From assembly GCF_947498635.1 (NCBI RefSeq), contig NZ_CANMKV010000023.1, positions 1 through 64,000 on the forward strand: 64,000 nucleotides of DNA, read 5' to 3'. Below, piece after piece: positions 52,527-63,046 of the stretch. Position 1 is the first letter of the stretch; each line of letters opens with the position of its first letter. The position numbers were made by a program, and so were the translations under genes. Below the pieces are notes generated by a model. It was not told the DNA's origin and did not search any database. It saw nothing but the letters and a program-made list of their open reading frames with translations. This stretch comes from an uncultured Microbulbifer sp. (GTDB taxonomy: Bacteria; Pseudomonadota; Gammaproteobacteria; Pseudomonadales; Cellvibrionaceae).

Positions 52527-53500
52527 ATATCTTCAGCCGAGTATGGACCAGAAAACAAACACAAGCCACACCATCAAAAACCCACCCTTCAATGATTAAT
52601 TCGATTGCATTTTTTAGCAAATTAAGCGCTCATAAAGCCATGAAAATCACCCGAACCTTCAAGCTTTGACAGTAGAAATATATAAATAATTGAAGCTATA
52701 AACTGTACAATAAGATCAAACCAATGATCGGCCATACCATACCCATGCGGAATCTGTCACCCCCCATTCCAAATACACCAGAAATGCATCCGAATCTTCC
52801 TGTTCACACTTTATTTTTATCTTCATACTCCCACCAGAAATATAGTCATAGAAATACTTGTTAAAACTTCAACCCGCGAACACATATACCAATTGAAAAC
52901 AGTCAAAAATGAAGACAGCCCTCACTACCCCCCCCTATATACGACACCATTGCTGACAAAGCAACATCTAAAGCAGAGGGGCAAACAAAACTATGATGGC
53001 GCAAACCTCCAACCACAACTTTTAATGGATTTGATACAAACCTAACCAGGAAGCATATAACTATCTGGGCTGCACTCTCAAAAAACCTACCCAATCCCTT
53101 TCGAATCATTAGTTAAGACCAAGAATAGAACCAAAGAAACCCAAGGCAGGAAGGCACAACCAAAGAGAACTATTTTCATCTTAGAAAAATTTGAGTCTAA
53201 AAAAGGCACAAGAAAAGGAGATGCGAATAGACATAAGGTCACTACACCTCCAACAGTAGGCACCAACTCCATCGGTACAGTTCTTTATAAAAGCAGAAAA
53301 ATCCACATAATTATGCAAAACACTCTCTATAACAGCAAAAATAAACAGATCAATACACGAACAGGCTGCCGCTACAAGAGAGCTGTCCCAGAAGACGTAG
53401 GGCATGGATCTTATGATGGCAGAGCTTCACAACCTGAAAAGGGGGCTATTGCCCCCTTTTCGTTTGCCGGAATTCAGGTAGCTAAATGTGACTAAAGAAA
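52527..53500. other. AT-rich region with possible small membrane ORFs
   Basis: 974 bp without a well-supported gene. On the minus strand, 53087-53272 could encode a 61-aa protein with two hydrophobic stretches (VVTLCLFASPFLVPFL and IVLFGCAFLPWVSLVLFLVL), but no ribosome site is seen. A second overlapping frame (52903-53109) is equally uncertain. The terminator of the PhoD-like gene is at 53437-53460. Confidence 0.4.
53437..53460. terminator. strong terminator downstream of the PhoD-like gene
   Basis: AAAAGGGGGC-TATT-GCCCCCTTTT: a perfect 10-bp stem with A and T tails, 40 bp after the stop on the minus strand. Confidence 0.93.
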
Positions 53501-55069
53501 TTAACTATCGACTACTTTAATTTTTGATTTCCCATGCTCACTCACAACATCCCCATAAGTATCAGCCCTTGGGCCACTTATTTTCCGCACATCTTCATAG
53601 AGTCTCCAGCGCCCCACAAACTGGTCTTTTTCGAATTTAGTAATCAAATATCCCGCCCGATTACCTTTGCGGAATTTCATATGAGGGTTCTTCTTTAAGG
53701 CTTTCTCTGTACTGCGGTTGTCAGCGACTTCATACCAGAGTGCGCCGCCATCGCCACGGGTAAGTGAGGGCGCGGTTATTTCGACCGCAACATTATCGCG
53801 GCCGGCACTGTAATCACTGGCAAATGGATCTAAAGCTAAACCAGCTGCCATCGCTTTATGCAAACCTCCCGATAGTACAACAACATTGTTATTCAACTCC
53901 GCAAAGAGCTCCAGCAGCCATTGGTGAGATTGCGGGTAAGCTCGCCAGGCACTGGGTGAATAATTATCCCACCACTCAAAGACTGGTGCTCCCGAGCAGA
54001 CAATGCGCCAACGTGCTGTTGATGTACGAATAGCCTGTTCGAACCAGACGGCCTGTTCCTGACCAATAATACTGCGACCGGGAAAGTCGTACTGTTCAAA
54101 GATTGGCTGACGCTTCCTGAGGTTATCCGGCATATCTTTGATCGGCACATCGCGATCATAAAAACACATATCCAAAAAGAAGATATCGGCCAGTTCACCA
54201 TAAGGCACAGAGCGCCATATTCGCTTGGGGGCAATATACCGGATGGGCATCCACAGAAAGAAAGTTTCCACGGCAATCTCCATCGCCTCATGAAAATCTG
54301 CCCCATTTATTGCTGGCCCTTCTCGCCAAACACCATTTCTTAAATCGCCATCATCCCAGATTACCATCCAGGTATGTTTTTGGTGCGCCTGCTGTAAGAA
54401 AGCATCCTTCCTAATCTCGGAGTAGCGGGCTCTATAACTCTCACGGTCATATTTAAAATCGGAGTAACCAAACTTACGATAATCACCAGAATTGGAGGAA
54501 GCGTAGGAGTAATCCCCAAGATGAATCACCGCATCAATATTTTGCTCTCTTTCCACCATATCCCGATAGCCGACAAACTCACCGTGTTCAAAGTGCGAAC
54601 AGGATGTCACGATAAATTTTAGGGTATCGGCAGCCGTACTATTTTGTGGCGCAAGTTTTAGCCGACCAACAGGTGAAATCTGATCTCGGTATTTAAACCG
54701 ATAAGCATAATTTCGGCCATAGTTCAACTCGGTTACATCGAGCTTAACAGTAAAATCTTTTGATTCATCGGTTTGCGCATAGCCAGTTGACACGATCTGT
54801 TCAAAGGCATCATCCAGCGCAACTTCCCAATACACCAGCGGTGTTTCTTCCTCAGTAGTTACTCTGGTCCAAATGATCGCGGATTTCTCGGTTGGATCAC
54901 CGGAGGCCACACCGTGTAAAAAGTGTTCTGAATTGCTGACTGCCCCCGTATATTCGTATCTTTTTCCAGCACTATTCGTCCAAGCCGATGACGCCATAGC
55001 AGATACTGTCAATAGCCCACCCCATTTTAGTAAAGTCCGTCGATCTATTTTCTTCATAAGTTTATTCAT
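53501..55069 (-). CDS. PhoD-like alkaline phosphatase family protein, divergent
   Basis: A 522-aa exported protein with a Tat-type signal (DRRTLLKWGG at about 9-18 and a hydrophobic stretch). The N-terminal fibronectin-like domain contains FLHGVASGDPTEKSAIIWTRV. The phosphatase domain contains FIVTSCSHFEHGEFVGYRDM and DAVIHLGDYSYA. Two family motifs are altered: WDDGD (238-242) where WDDH is usual, and SGGLH (400-404) where SGDxH is usual. It may have changed metal binding or substrate. Monocistronic. Confidence 0.85.
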   Translation of the reverse strand: MNKLMKKIDRRTLLKWGGLLTVSAMASSAWTNSAGKRYEYTGAVSNSEHFLHGVASGDPTEKSAIIWTRVTTEEETPLVYWEVALDDAFEQIVSTGYAQTDESKDFTVKLDVTELNYGRNYAYRFKYRDQISPVGRLKLAPQNSTAADTLKFIVTSCSHFEHGEFVGYRDMVEREQNIDAVIHLGDYSYASSNSGDYRKFGYSDFKYDRESYRARYSEIRKDAFLQQAHQKHTWMVIWDDGDLRNGVWREGPAINGADFHEAMEIAVETFFLWMPIRYIAPKRIWRSVPYGELADIFFLDMCFYDRDVPIKDMPDNLRKRQPIFEQYDFPGRSIIGQEQAVWFEQAIRTSTARWRIVCSGAPVFEWWDNYSPSAWRAYPQSHQWLLELFAELNNNVVVLSGGLHKAMAAGLALDPFASDYSAGRDNVAVEITAPSLTRGDGGALWYEVADNRSTEKALKKNPHMKFRKGNRAGYLITKFEKDQFVGRWRLYEDVRKISGPRADTYGDVVSEHGKSKIKVVDS

Positions 55070-55466
55070 TCACCAGAATCTTAGAATATTGCCCAGCAAG
55101 TTAAACAAACCCACATTACAGGGAAGTGACATCCATTAAAAACTTTAGCTTTACCAGCACAACCAACTCACCCCAACCACACAACAAAGCAATGCTAGAC
55201 ATTTCCTTTTAAAGGACACCGCTAAAAACTCGGCAAACAGCTACAAAACAACGTTCAAAAGGAGACGATGGAAACAACAGGATAAGTAAAAACAAAGAAT
55301 TAACGATATAGAGGGCAGAAAAGTCCCTAAAGAGAATATAAAAACCCTATAGCCACCAAAGCGACCCAAGATTTATTACATAGATAAATCCACCAAAAAA
55401 TCTTGTTTATTTTTTGAGAGAAAGCAATCTAATTCTTATCCATTGAACGACCACCGACTCATAACC
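55070..55466. other. intergenic region upstream of the PhoD-like gene
   Basis: 397 bp, very AT-rich, with no supported gene, hairpin or repeat. Confidence 0.5.
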
Positions 55467-56666
55467 TCAGGAAAACTCCTGCTTTTCCATCCATGGAATA
55501 ATTCTCTCAAAGGCTTCTTCAATATTTTCGATGGAGGTTGCATAACTAAATCGAAGTGCATTGCGGCATGACTCACCAAAGGTATCGCCAGCAATGGTAC
55601 AGACCCCCGTCTCCCGCAACATTCGCAGTGCAACATTGTTACCATTCACTCCTTCGGGTAACGATGGGAATAAATAGAAAGCGCCTTCCGGCATATAGCC
55701 CTCAAGATAGGGCGTCTGTTCCACCAGTTGCACCAATCTATTTCGTCTTTTTTTGTAAGTTTTAATGATATCGGCAATAAAACTCCGATCACCTTTTAAT
55801 GCGGCTACGCCAGCCCACTGGCAGGGTGTATTCGCAACCGTGGTGGTAAACATATGGTAACGACGTAGCTTACGTATCACGCCCTGGCTGGCAATCATCC
55901 AACCAATTCTCATACCGGCCATGCTAAAGGTTTTGGAGAAACTGCTGATAATAATTACGTGATCTAAATCAGAACAGCAGGATAGTACTCCGGCGTAATC
56001 ACGGTCATCGTAAATCAAGTGATCGTAGACTTCATCGCTTATCACAAAAATACCGCGATAAGCTGCTTCCTGTACAATGGTTTCAACGGTCTCACGAGGG
56101 TACACGGTGCCGGTGGGATTACTGGGTGAATTTAAGACCACGGCATGGGTATTGTTATCGAAAGCATCAATCACCTCTTGAGGGTCCAGCTGGTGATTAT
56201 TTTCCGCGCGGGTGGGAATATAGTGCACTTCACCACCGTTCATACGGATTAATGGTGCGTACAATAAAAAGGATGGATCAGCCATAATAAACTCGCGCCC
56301 CGGCGCCGACATGGCTGTTAATGCCAGATAAATGGCTTCGGTTGCCCCTGTGGTAACGAGTATATTTTCCGGCGTTATTTTACGGCCATAGCGCTCACCG
56401 TTATAGTCGGCCAGTGCGTCGAGCAGTTCTGGTAAACCCGCATCCATGGTGTAGCCCGTTTGTCCGGCCTGCACCGCATCCACGGTGGCCTGGATAACAT
56501 GGGGCGGCGCGGGCGAATCTGGCTGACCGATGGACAAGTGAATCACATCATCCATCGTAGCGGCCAGATTCACCATCTTACGAATACCGGGTACCGGAAT
56601 CGTCAATAGCGCCGGGTTCCAGACCGGGTCTTCTGATTCATAAAAATCAAATTCCAGCCGGCTCAC
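55467..56666 (-). CDS. PLP-dependent aminotransferase class I/II
   Basis: This 399-aa fold-type I enzyme has HLSIGQPDSPAPPHV, LNSPSNPTGTVYPRE, ISDEVYDHLIYDD and the Schiff-base lysine in SSFSKTFSMAGMRIGW. It is of the aspartate/aromatic aminotransferase group; the exact amino acid is not evident. Its GTG start overlaps the amidase stop by 4 bp, so both form an operon that could act in turn: the amidase frees an amine or amino acid and the aminotransferase deaminates it. Confidence 0.87.
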   Translation of the reverse strand: MSRLEFDFYESEDPVWNPALLTIPVPGIRKMVNLAATMDDVIHLSIGQPDSPAPPHVIQATVDAVQAGQTGYTMDAGLPELLDALADYNGERYGRKITPENILVTTGATEAIYLALTAMSAPGREFIMADPSFLLYAPLIRMNGGEVHYIPTRAENNHQLDPQEVIDAFDNNTHAVVLNSPSNPTGTVYPRETVETIVQEAAYRGIFVISDEVYDHLIYDDRDYAGVLSCCSDLDHVIIISSFSKTFSMAGMRIGWMIASQGVIRKLRRYHMFTTTVANTPCQWAGVAALKGDRSFIADIIKTYKKRRNRLVQLVEQTPYLEGYMPEGAFYLFPSLPEGVNGNNVALRMLRETGVCTIAGDTFGESCRNALRFSYATSIENIEEAFERIIPWMEKQEFS

Positions 56667-58105
56667 GCGCTTTCTCCCTCCGCGACATCAACATAAAAGA
56701 GCTTTGGACGCTTTTCTGTCAGGGGCGCGGCCAGTTGGTAGGCCTGCCCCGCACGTAGAACGTTAACATCCTCGAAACGTCGACCTACGAATTGCAGGCC
56801 GATCGGCAGTCCACTGGATGAGAAACCACAGGGCACAGAAAGAGCCGGCTGACCTGTCATATTGAATGGGTAGGTAAACGGTGTCCACGAAGGCCAGCGA
56901 GTGCTGGGCCAGCCCTCCGGCACCTCGCAACCGGCCTTAAACGCGGTGATCGGCAACGTCGGCGTCACTAACAGATCGTACTTGCTATGAAAATGAGCCA
57001 TGTGCTCGCTTAATACTGCACGCTCATTCACTGCGGCCAAATAGTCGAGCATCGAAAGCTGCGAGGCCTTTTCAGCTACAGCGACCAACTGTGTATCCAT
57101 AAGTGCACGCTGACGCTTGCTTATGGAGCGCAGGGCATTAGCAGCGCCGCCGTAAAACAGGTGGCCAAAAGCGGCAAGTGGATCATCAAATCCCGGTGCC
57201 ACTTCGGTAACTTCGGCTCCGAGGGACTGCAACAGATCGGCAGCATCCTGAACAGCCCGCTCCACATCGCGCTCATTTTGTACATATCCCAGAGTGGCGC
57301 TATAGGCGATTTTCAAACCCTTAAGCAGTTCTTGCGGCTCACCGGAAATGGCCTTTAGGTAATCGATATTACGCCGTGGAATCGCATTGGTATCCCGGTT
57401 ATCGGCTTCACTCAATACGTTCATCAGCAACGCGCAATCGGACACTGTCCAGGCCATGGGGCCCGCATGTGCCAGGGTGCCAAACGGACTCGCCGGCCAA
57501 TGGGGCACCTCACCAAAGCTCGGCTTGAGCCCAACAAGACCACAAAACCCTGCGGGGATACGAATCGAGCCACCCGCATCGGTGCCAAGGGCCAAAGGTC
57601 CCATACCCAAGACTACGGCAGCAGCACTGCCACCGCTGGAACCACCGGCGGTTTTACTGGCGTCCCAGGGATTGCGGGTAATGCCATCAACGGGGTTATC
57701 CGTTACCCCCTTCCAACCAAACTCTGGCGTGGTGGTCTTACCCAAGGGGATATAGCCATTGCGGTTTAAAGCCGCAATACTGGGGGCCTCTTTACCCAGC
57801 GTGGACTTCGGATCAATTGTTTTTGAGCCCTTGATCGTGGGCCACATGGGGGTAAGAAAGACATCTTTGATGGCCACCGGTACGCCGTCCAGCACGCCGC
57901 GTGTCTCACCTCGACTGTAGCGCTGGGCCGATTCGTGAGCGGAAGCTAAAGTGATTTCCCTATCCACCAGGCAGTAGGCATTCACTGTGGGGTTACAAGA
58001 GTCAATCTGCTTGAGCAGAGCTTCTGTGACATCCACCGGAGAAAATGACTTGTCGTTATATCCTTGCAGTAATTCCAAGGCCGTCATACGGACAAAATCA
58101 TTCAT
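56663..58105 (-). CDS. amidase signature family enzyme
   Basis: This 480-aa hydrolase has the Ser-cisSer-Lys triad: lysine in VPVAIKDVF, serines in TAGGSSGGSAAAV and TDAGGSIRIPAGF. It resembles GatA and other amidases, but no GatB or GatC gene lies nearby, so it is more likely a catabolic amidase. The substrate is unknown. Operon with the aminotransferase downstream. Confidence 0.9.
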   Translation of the reverse strand: MNDFVRMTALELLQGYNDKSFSPVDVTEALLKQIDSCNPTVNAYCLVDREITLASAHESAQRYSRGETRGVLDGVPVAIKDVFLTPMWPTIKGSKTIDPKSTLGKEAPSIAALNRNGYIPLGKTTTPEFGWKGVTDNPVDGITRNPWDASKTAGGSSGGSAAAVVLGMGPLALGTDAGGSIRIPAGFCGLVGLKPSFGEVPHWPASPFGTLAHAGPMAWTVSDCALLMNVLSEADNRDTNAIPRRNIDYLKAISGEPQELLKGLKIAYSATLGYVQNERDVERAVQDAADLLQSLGAEVTEVAPGFDDPLAAFGHLFYGGAANALRSISKRQRALMDTQLVAVAEKASQLSMLDYLAAVNERAVLSEHMAHFHSKYDLLVTPTLPITAFKAGCEVPEGWPSTRWPSWTPFTYPFNMTGQPALSVPCGFSSSGLPIGLQFVGRRFEDVNVLRAGQAYQLAAPLTEKRPKLFYVDVAEGESA

Positions 58106-58561
58106 CGGTCCATCCTCTTATTTTTCCGTTTATGCCCCTATCGTAGTACCGGCCAACACGGCGCCTGGTATATTCACGTGGACTGAACCGCCCCGAGCTT
58201 AAAATGCCTCTGAAACGGTATTCACAATTTCTTGCCTAAGAGATATCTCACTTAAATAGAGAAACAAGAATTAAGATATTCTGGAGTGATTCTGCGATAC
58301 CTCCTCTGCCTAGCAATGACTTTATATCGGTATACAGCGGATTTAGTGGCTAATAAAGAAAGGACATCCCGGCAATATCGATTGGCGGCAAAAGGACCCT
58401 CAATATTTAAAAGAAGTCGATTTCGCCCCATTCACCTACTTGTCATTATCAGCCAGCTCGAGGGAAGCCCGTAAGGCAGAGGCGGCGCTGCTTGAGCACC
58501 AGTCAAACTATTGAGCCCTTAGAATGGTTGAGGATTGATAAACCGGACCGCTAGGCGGAAG
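58106..58561. other. intergenic region between the amidase and Ldh-family genes
   Basis: 456 bp with no supported gene. The amidase promoter should lie near 58110-58200. No hairpin or repeat was noted. Confidence 0.5.
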
Positions 58562-59623
58562 TCACCCCCTGGGCATCACAGCGGGAAGACCCACCTGTAA
58601 TTTTTCTGCCCAAGGTTGCAGGTCACGCATAATTGAGGGGTAAAGCTCCACACCCTCGCGCAATTGCCGCGTGCGCATAGCCCAGGCACGCTGGCCCGGC
58701 ACTCGTACCGGGTTGGCATCCTCACTGCGGTTCTGCTCCCATAAGCCGCTCAGGGCCACAGCCTGGCGCAGAAAATCAGCCCGAGGGCCAAAAGCCTGGG
58801 GATCGATTACCTGTAGAAAAACCGAGTTTGCCTCCTTATCCTCACGGGCAGATTCATCTGCGCGCCCATATCCTCCCAGTGCCATTGATAACACCTCCAA
58901 CATGGCACTCAGTGCGGCCCCCTTGTAGCCGTGGTCAGCCCCACCAAGCGGCAGAATACTGCCGCCTTGTTCGAAAACCTGCGGGTCGTCGGAAAGTTTG
59001 CCATCGGAGCCCTTAAGACAGATTGACGGCATATTTCTCTTTTCACGTTTTGCACGGGCCACATAGGCACCAGCAGTAACAGACATGCTGATATCGAAAA
59101 GCAGAGGGTAATCCCCAGCCGGTGCGGCAAATGCCAATGGGTTAGCCGAGAACAGAGGATCGAGCCCCCCCTGTGGCGAAACAGTATTCTCCCCCGGTGT
59201 GGAACAGGTCAGAATAGCGACATAACCGGCCTCGATAATTTGTGGCAGATAGGCCGCCAGGCAAGCGATATGCTGGCTCCGCCGTATACTGGCAGTAACC
59301 ACCCCCCATTCCGGTATTCGTTGCAATGCCTGCTCAATTGCCTTGGTGAGCACCCAGGGACCCGGCAAATATTGTGCATCCCAGTTGAAGCAGTTACCGC
59401 GGTCGGAGAGCACCAATGGTTCGCCGCTAATCCGGGATTCACCACTTTGCAGCCACTCTAAATTACTCACTACCCGCTGTAAGCCGTGGGTAGTAAAGCC
59501 GAGGAGATCCGCCTGTAAAAAAACACCCGCCATGATGTCGGCACGTTCTTCAGCCAACCCCACCCGCTGGAATAAAGTGCTGGCGAATTGCTGTAGTTCT
59601 CTAGCGGGATAGCAAACAGACAT
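58562..59623 (-). CDS. Ldh family oxidoreductase (YlbC/ComC malate/lactate dehydrogenase type)
   Basis: This 353-aa NAD(P)H-dependent 2-oxoacid reductase superfamily member is unrelated to classical lactate dehydrogenase. Motifs: FTTHGLQRV near the start (catalytic-histidine region), SQHIACLAAYLPQIIEAGYVAI, the substrate/NAD loop NTVSPQGGLDPLFSANPLAFA and LGGADHGYKGAALSAMLEVL. The substrate may be ureidoglycolate, 2,3-diketogulonate, sulfolactate or a similar 2-hydroxyacid. Monocistronic. Confidence 0.88.
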   Translation of the reverse strand: MSVCYPARELQQFASTLFQRVGLAEERADIMAGVFLQADLLGFTTHGLQRVVSNLEWLQSGESRISGEPLVLSDRGNCFNWDAQYLPGPWVLTKAIEQALQRIPEWGVVTASIRRSQHIACLAAYLPQIIEAGYVAILTCSTPGENTVSPQGGLDPLFSANPLAFAAPAGDYPLLFDISMSVTAGAYVARAKREKRNMPSICLKGSDGKLSDDPQVFEQGGSILPLGGADHGYKGAALSAMLEVLSMALGGYGRADESAREDKEANSVFLQVIDPQAFGPRADFLRQAVALSGLWEQNRSEDANPVRVPGQRAWAMRTRQLREGVELYPSIMRDLQPWAEKLQVGLPAVMPRG

Positions 59624-60088
59624 ATTGACTCCAAGTTATTTACCAATTGAAAAATGGCGAACTAATAAACGGACATTCGATAAGGAGGGCTACCTAGTGG
59701 CTAGTTTTATTACCAACCTACAAACTACTCATGACCTCACCCAGAACAATGGGCATGTCTCATTGATCCCTGATTAATCAATCCACTTAAGATAAAATAC
59801 AGCATTGCCTGAGGAGTCTGAGAGATTTCTTAATATTTGATCGACTAAATCATAAGATTCAACATGACAACTCTCTCTCATTACACCATGATTTCCACCT
59901 ATTGCAAACATGATATCCAGTACCTTATCACGCTTGTTATTAACACTTTCCACAATGGTTCGAGCATTTTAATAAATATCACCTCGATACTTCAAAGTTG
60001 CCGCATAAGAAAACTCAGAAATAACCATCAGGCCAATAAGAGCAACTATACGGATCTATTTCCTACACTACAGATACAAAACTAAAAT
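59624..60088. other. intergenic region between the two-component and Ldh-family genes
   Basis: 465 bp, AT-rich, no supported gene, hairpin or repeat. Confidence 0.5.
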
Positions 60089-60850
60089 CTACATAGATTT
60101 GAACAAAGCGGCAGCCCTGCGACTAACCGTAAATTTCTGTCCATCATTCATAATCACAGTTGCCGACCCGGTTAGACCTCGAGTTATTTTCTCAATACGT
60201 TTAACGCAAACAATGGTGGATCGGTGTATCTGCCAGAAAAGATCAGGCTGTAACTGAGTCATCAATTCCTTAAGCGGGGTGCGAATAATATGCTGGCCCT
60301 GACTGGAATATACAGTGGTGTACTTATCTTCTGCTACAAAGGCAGAGACTTCATCGCAGGCGATTAAGTGCACGTCCTCCCCTTTACTGGCCCGAATCCA
60401 GTACAGGTATTCAGGCTTAACGGTGCTTAGTTGGCGCAGCAAGGCTTCGATATCCAGGCTTTCTTGATCGCCTTCCTCGACGCTATTGGCCAACCGCGCT
60501 CTGATACGGTCACAGGCAAGCTGTAAACGCTTTTCCTCAATAGGCTTCAGAAGATAATCTACAGCCTCTTGCTCAAAGGCGCTTACCGCATATTCATCGT
60601 AGGCGGTAATAAAAACCACTAGGGGTTTACTAACCAACTGATTGAGCGCGGTGGCAACGCCTATACCATTCAAGCCAGGCATGCGGATATCGAGAAATAC
60701 TACATCCGGTTTCACATCCTGACAGAGAGCCAATACCTCTTCGCCACTGGCTGCCTTGCCCGCAACCTCAAGCTCCGGAAAAACATCGGCCAGCATTTTA
60801 TCAAGATGGTGACGCAACAGGGGTTCATCGTCAGCGATTATTGCGCGCAT
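60089..60850 (-). CDS. LytTR-type response regulator
   Basis: The 253-aa protein has an N-terminal receiver (acidic pocket D7/D8, phospho-acceptor D54 in VVFLDIRMPGLNG, lysine in YLLKPIEEKR) and a C-terminal LytTR DNA-binding domain (about 150-250: IHRSTIVCVKRIEKI, FTVSRRAA). It binds DNA and is paired with the sensor kinase gene, which overlaps it by 13 bp. Likely targets include the adjacent outer-membrane protein gene. Confidence 0.92.
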   Translation of the reverse strand: MRAIIADDEPLLRHHLDKMLADVFPELEVAGKAASGEEVLALCQDVKPDVVFLDIRMPGLNGIGVATALNQLVSKPLVVFITAYDEYAVSAFEQEAVDYLLKPIEEKRLQLACDRIRARLANSVEEGDQESLDIEALLRQLSTVKPEYLYWIRASKGEDVHLIACDEVSAFVAEDKYTTVYSSQGQHIIRTPLKELMTQLQPDLFWQIHRSTIVCVKRIEKITRGLTGSATVIMNDGQKFTVSRRAAALFKSM

Positions 60851-61860
60851 GGAAACTCCAGTCGGGCAGTGACTCCGCCCAGCTTATTATTACTTATCTG
60901 CAACTTACCTTTTCCTTGGTAAAGAGCGGCAAGCCGCTCCTTAATGCTCTTTAGCGCCAAACCATTGTGTGTACCTAGTTTGGGCCTGTTGGTGTCAGAC
61001 TGCAAACCGATACCATTGTCTTCGACCTCTATTACCCATTGCCCCTCCTCCCTAGCCACCTTGAGAAAAACCAGGCCGCACTTGGACGAGGGTTCTATAC
61101 CGTGGAAAATAGCATTTTCCACTAAGGGCTGAACCAGTAAAGGAGGCACGACTGAGGTGAGGTTTATTTCCTTGGCAATTTCGATCCTATATTGAAGCCG
61201 TTCACCCAGGCGAATTTGTTGAATGGCCAAGTAACTCTCGAGGCTACTGAATTCATCCTTTAACGACACATGATCAGAGCGGGATTTATTTAGACTAAAA
61301 CGTAAAAGGTCACTAAAATTATCCAGCAGCAACTCGGCTTTTTGTGGGTCGTGACGTATCAGCATTTTTAGATTAGCGAGTGTATTAAAGAGAAAGTGCG
61401 GCTCTATCTGACTCTGCAACACCTTCAATTGACTCTGTACAAACGCTTTTTGTTGCTGTGCCTGGCGTAATTCCGCCTCCCTGCGCTCTGTCTCCAGCTG
61501 ATGCGTCTGTTCTCGGTTGAGATAAAATTGGTACAACAAAGTGGTAACAAAAGCAGCAATGATCAGTAAATTAATCAGAATATCAATCGCTGGGAAAGCC
61601 TTAAAGCCGGCAATCCACCACCAAGCATGGATGGTACCCAGTACAATTGTTACCAAAACGATTACTATATATTTCAATTTATGGGGCCAACTTGGCTTTA
61701 AGTGCTCAATTAATTTTCGGGAGGAAAACCCAACAAAGCCATAAGCCAGAGAAATAGCAAAATTCATATAGTAACTACCACTCCATACCGCCTTAGTAAT
61801 CAGCGCCACAGCAACGCAAAGAACCAGGGTACGTAAATACTCGCTCAATACTTTCAGCAT
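60838..61860 (-). CDS. LytS-type sensor histidine kinase (His_kinase domain)
   Basis: This 340-aa protein has four predicted membrane segments in the first 113 residues. A linker coiled coil (about 116-145: ETERREAELRQAQQQKAFVQ) precedes the kinase. The phospho-accepting H155 is in QSQIEPHFLFNTLANL, and the ATP-binding part carries the N-box VPPLLVQPLVENAIFHG and G-box VEDNGIGL. There is no separate extracellular sensor domain, so the membrane part probably senses the signal. Confidence 0.92.
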   Translation of the reverse strand: MLKVLSEYLRTLVLCVAVALITKAVWSGSYYMNFAISLAYGFVGFSSRKLIEHLKPSWPHKLKYIVIVLVTIVLGTIHAWWWIAGFKAFPAIDILINLLIIAAFVTTLLYQFYLNREQTHQLETERREAELRQAQQQKAFVQSQLKVLQSQIEPHFLFNTLANLKMLIRHDPQKAELLLDNFSDLLRFSLNKSRSDHVSLKDEFSSLESYLAIQQIRLGERLQYRIEIAKEINLTSVVPPLLVQPLVENAIFHGIEPSSKCGLVFLKVAREEGQWVIEVEDNGIGLQSDTNRPKLGTHNGLALKSIKERLAALYQGKGKLQISNNKLGGVTARLEFPCAQ

Positions 61861-61867
61861 AATTTTT

Positions 61868-63046
61868 CTAAAACGTTCTATTCGTGGTTAAAGTCACAAG
61901 GGTTTTAATCGGTAATTGTGCCAAATAAGAATTTTTCGCGCCGCCAAAATACCTTACTGATCCGTCAAGAGTCCAATAGCCTCTTAATTCACGGCTACAA
62001 CCGACAGTGACAACCACGCCTCTGTCTTCTGGAGAATATAAAAGATCTAGCTTTGGGTTGTAGCGATGATTGGATGCACTCCAGTGCAGCATCAGGTTAT
62101 GGCGGTTGCGCCCCTCACCTAAAAAAGCCGCAGCCCAGGTATATCTGGTACTATCCCACTGCGACCCTTGATCACGATACCAATGGGCGTTATTCGCCAA
62201 TTCTTGCCAGTCTTGTGCCCGCCATGCGCGGCTATCGTACCAGTACTCTGCAATTAGCGAATGCCCCTCGCTATGGGTCCAGGTCATTCCCAACAGGGCT
62301 TGCCAACCATCGCGGCGCTCCTCCTCAATAGATGGGGCAGCGGCTTCCGGAAAGCTAGGCTCTTTCCATTGCTTGTAACGCTGCTGATAACGTCCTTCTG
62401 TGTGTAGCTCCCAAGATTCTCCATAGGTCGTTACCAAGCTACCCCCAATACTCAGCCCGCGCTGATCATCCAGGTAACCGAGTAACTGCCACTCGTTTAC
62501 ACCCCCCAACTGATACCAGCGCACCGCCAACCCTCTGGGTAACCCTGTATCATGGAACCGACTTGCATTGGCATCCACCAGCATTAAGCTCAGCTCCCCA
62601 CTCTCTGTAAAGCGGCTGGCAGAGACTACGGCAACGCCTTCATTTGTATGCAAATAAACCGGGTTACGCTCCACGGGCAGGAATACATCCACGGGACGAT
62701 GAGCATAACTCACACCGAAACCCAGTCGACGCTTACCAGCCATTAAATCCCAACCAGACCAGTCGCCCTGCCAAAACAACTCCTCCACAACCAGCTCACT
62801 ACTCTCGCCCTGACCACTTTCTGCCTCATACAGAAAGGATAACTGACCCTCCCAATCGCCGTATTGAAGGGCTCCCTGTAATTTCAGCTGCCGAGCATAG
62901 CCGGATTCGGCATCGGAAATGGCAGTATCGGATTTACTTTCGGCCTTCACGGCCATAGCCAGTATCCATTGCTGGGAAATTGATTGAGCGTGAGGCGCCC
63001 CCATATAAAACGTAAGTGGCAACAGCCCAAAAGTAATCCATTTCAT
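61868..63046 (-). CDS. outer-membrane beta-barrel-like protein next to the two-component system
   Basis: From ATG 63046 (GGAGG five bases upstream), 392 aa with a signal peptide (about 1-21, ending PHAQS). The mature part has many alternating aromatic strands such as LQGALQYGDWEGQLSFLYEA, MAGKRRLGFGVSYA and LMLHWSASNHRYNPKLDLLY, typical of an outer-membrane barrel. I do not recognise a specific family. It lies 7 bp upstream of the kinase on the same strand, so the regulated operon may be barrel-kinase-regulator. Confidence 0.75.
   Translation of the reverse strand: MKWITFGLLPLTFYMGAPHAQSISQQWILAMAVKAESKSDTAISDAESGYARQLKLQGALQYGDWEGQLSFLYEAESGQGESSELVVEELFWQGDWSGWDLMAGKRRLGFGVSYAHRPVDVFLPVERNPVYLHTNEGVAVVSASRFTESGELSLMLVDANASRFHDTGLPRGLAVRWYQLGGVNEWQLLGYLDDQRGLSIGGSLVTTYGESWELHTEGRYQQRYKQWKEPSFPEAAAPSIEEERRDGWQALLGMTWTHSEGHSLIAEYWYDSRAWRAQDWQELANNAHWYRDQGSQWDSTRYTWAAAFLGEGRNRHNLMLHWSASNHRYNPKLDLLYSPEDRGVVVTVGCSRELRGYWTLDGSVRYFGGAKNSYLAQLPIKTLVTLTTNRTF

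Noticed and set aside
53087-53405. Small hydrophobic minus-strand ORFs after the PhoD-like terminator
   Set aside because: Two overlapping candidates, neither with a ribosome site; kept only as a note in the intergenic entry.
56663-58105. Amidase as GatA of the glutamyl-tRNA amidotransferase
   Set aside because: No gatB or gatC is adjacent, and the operon partner is an aminotransferase.
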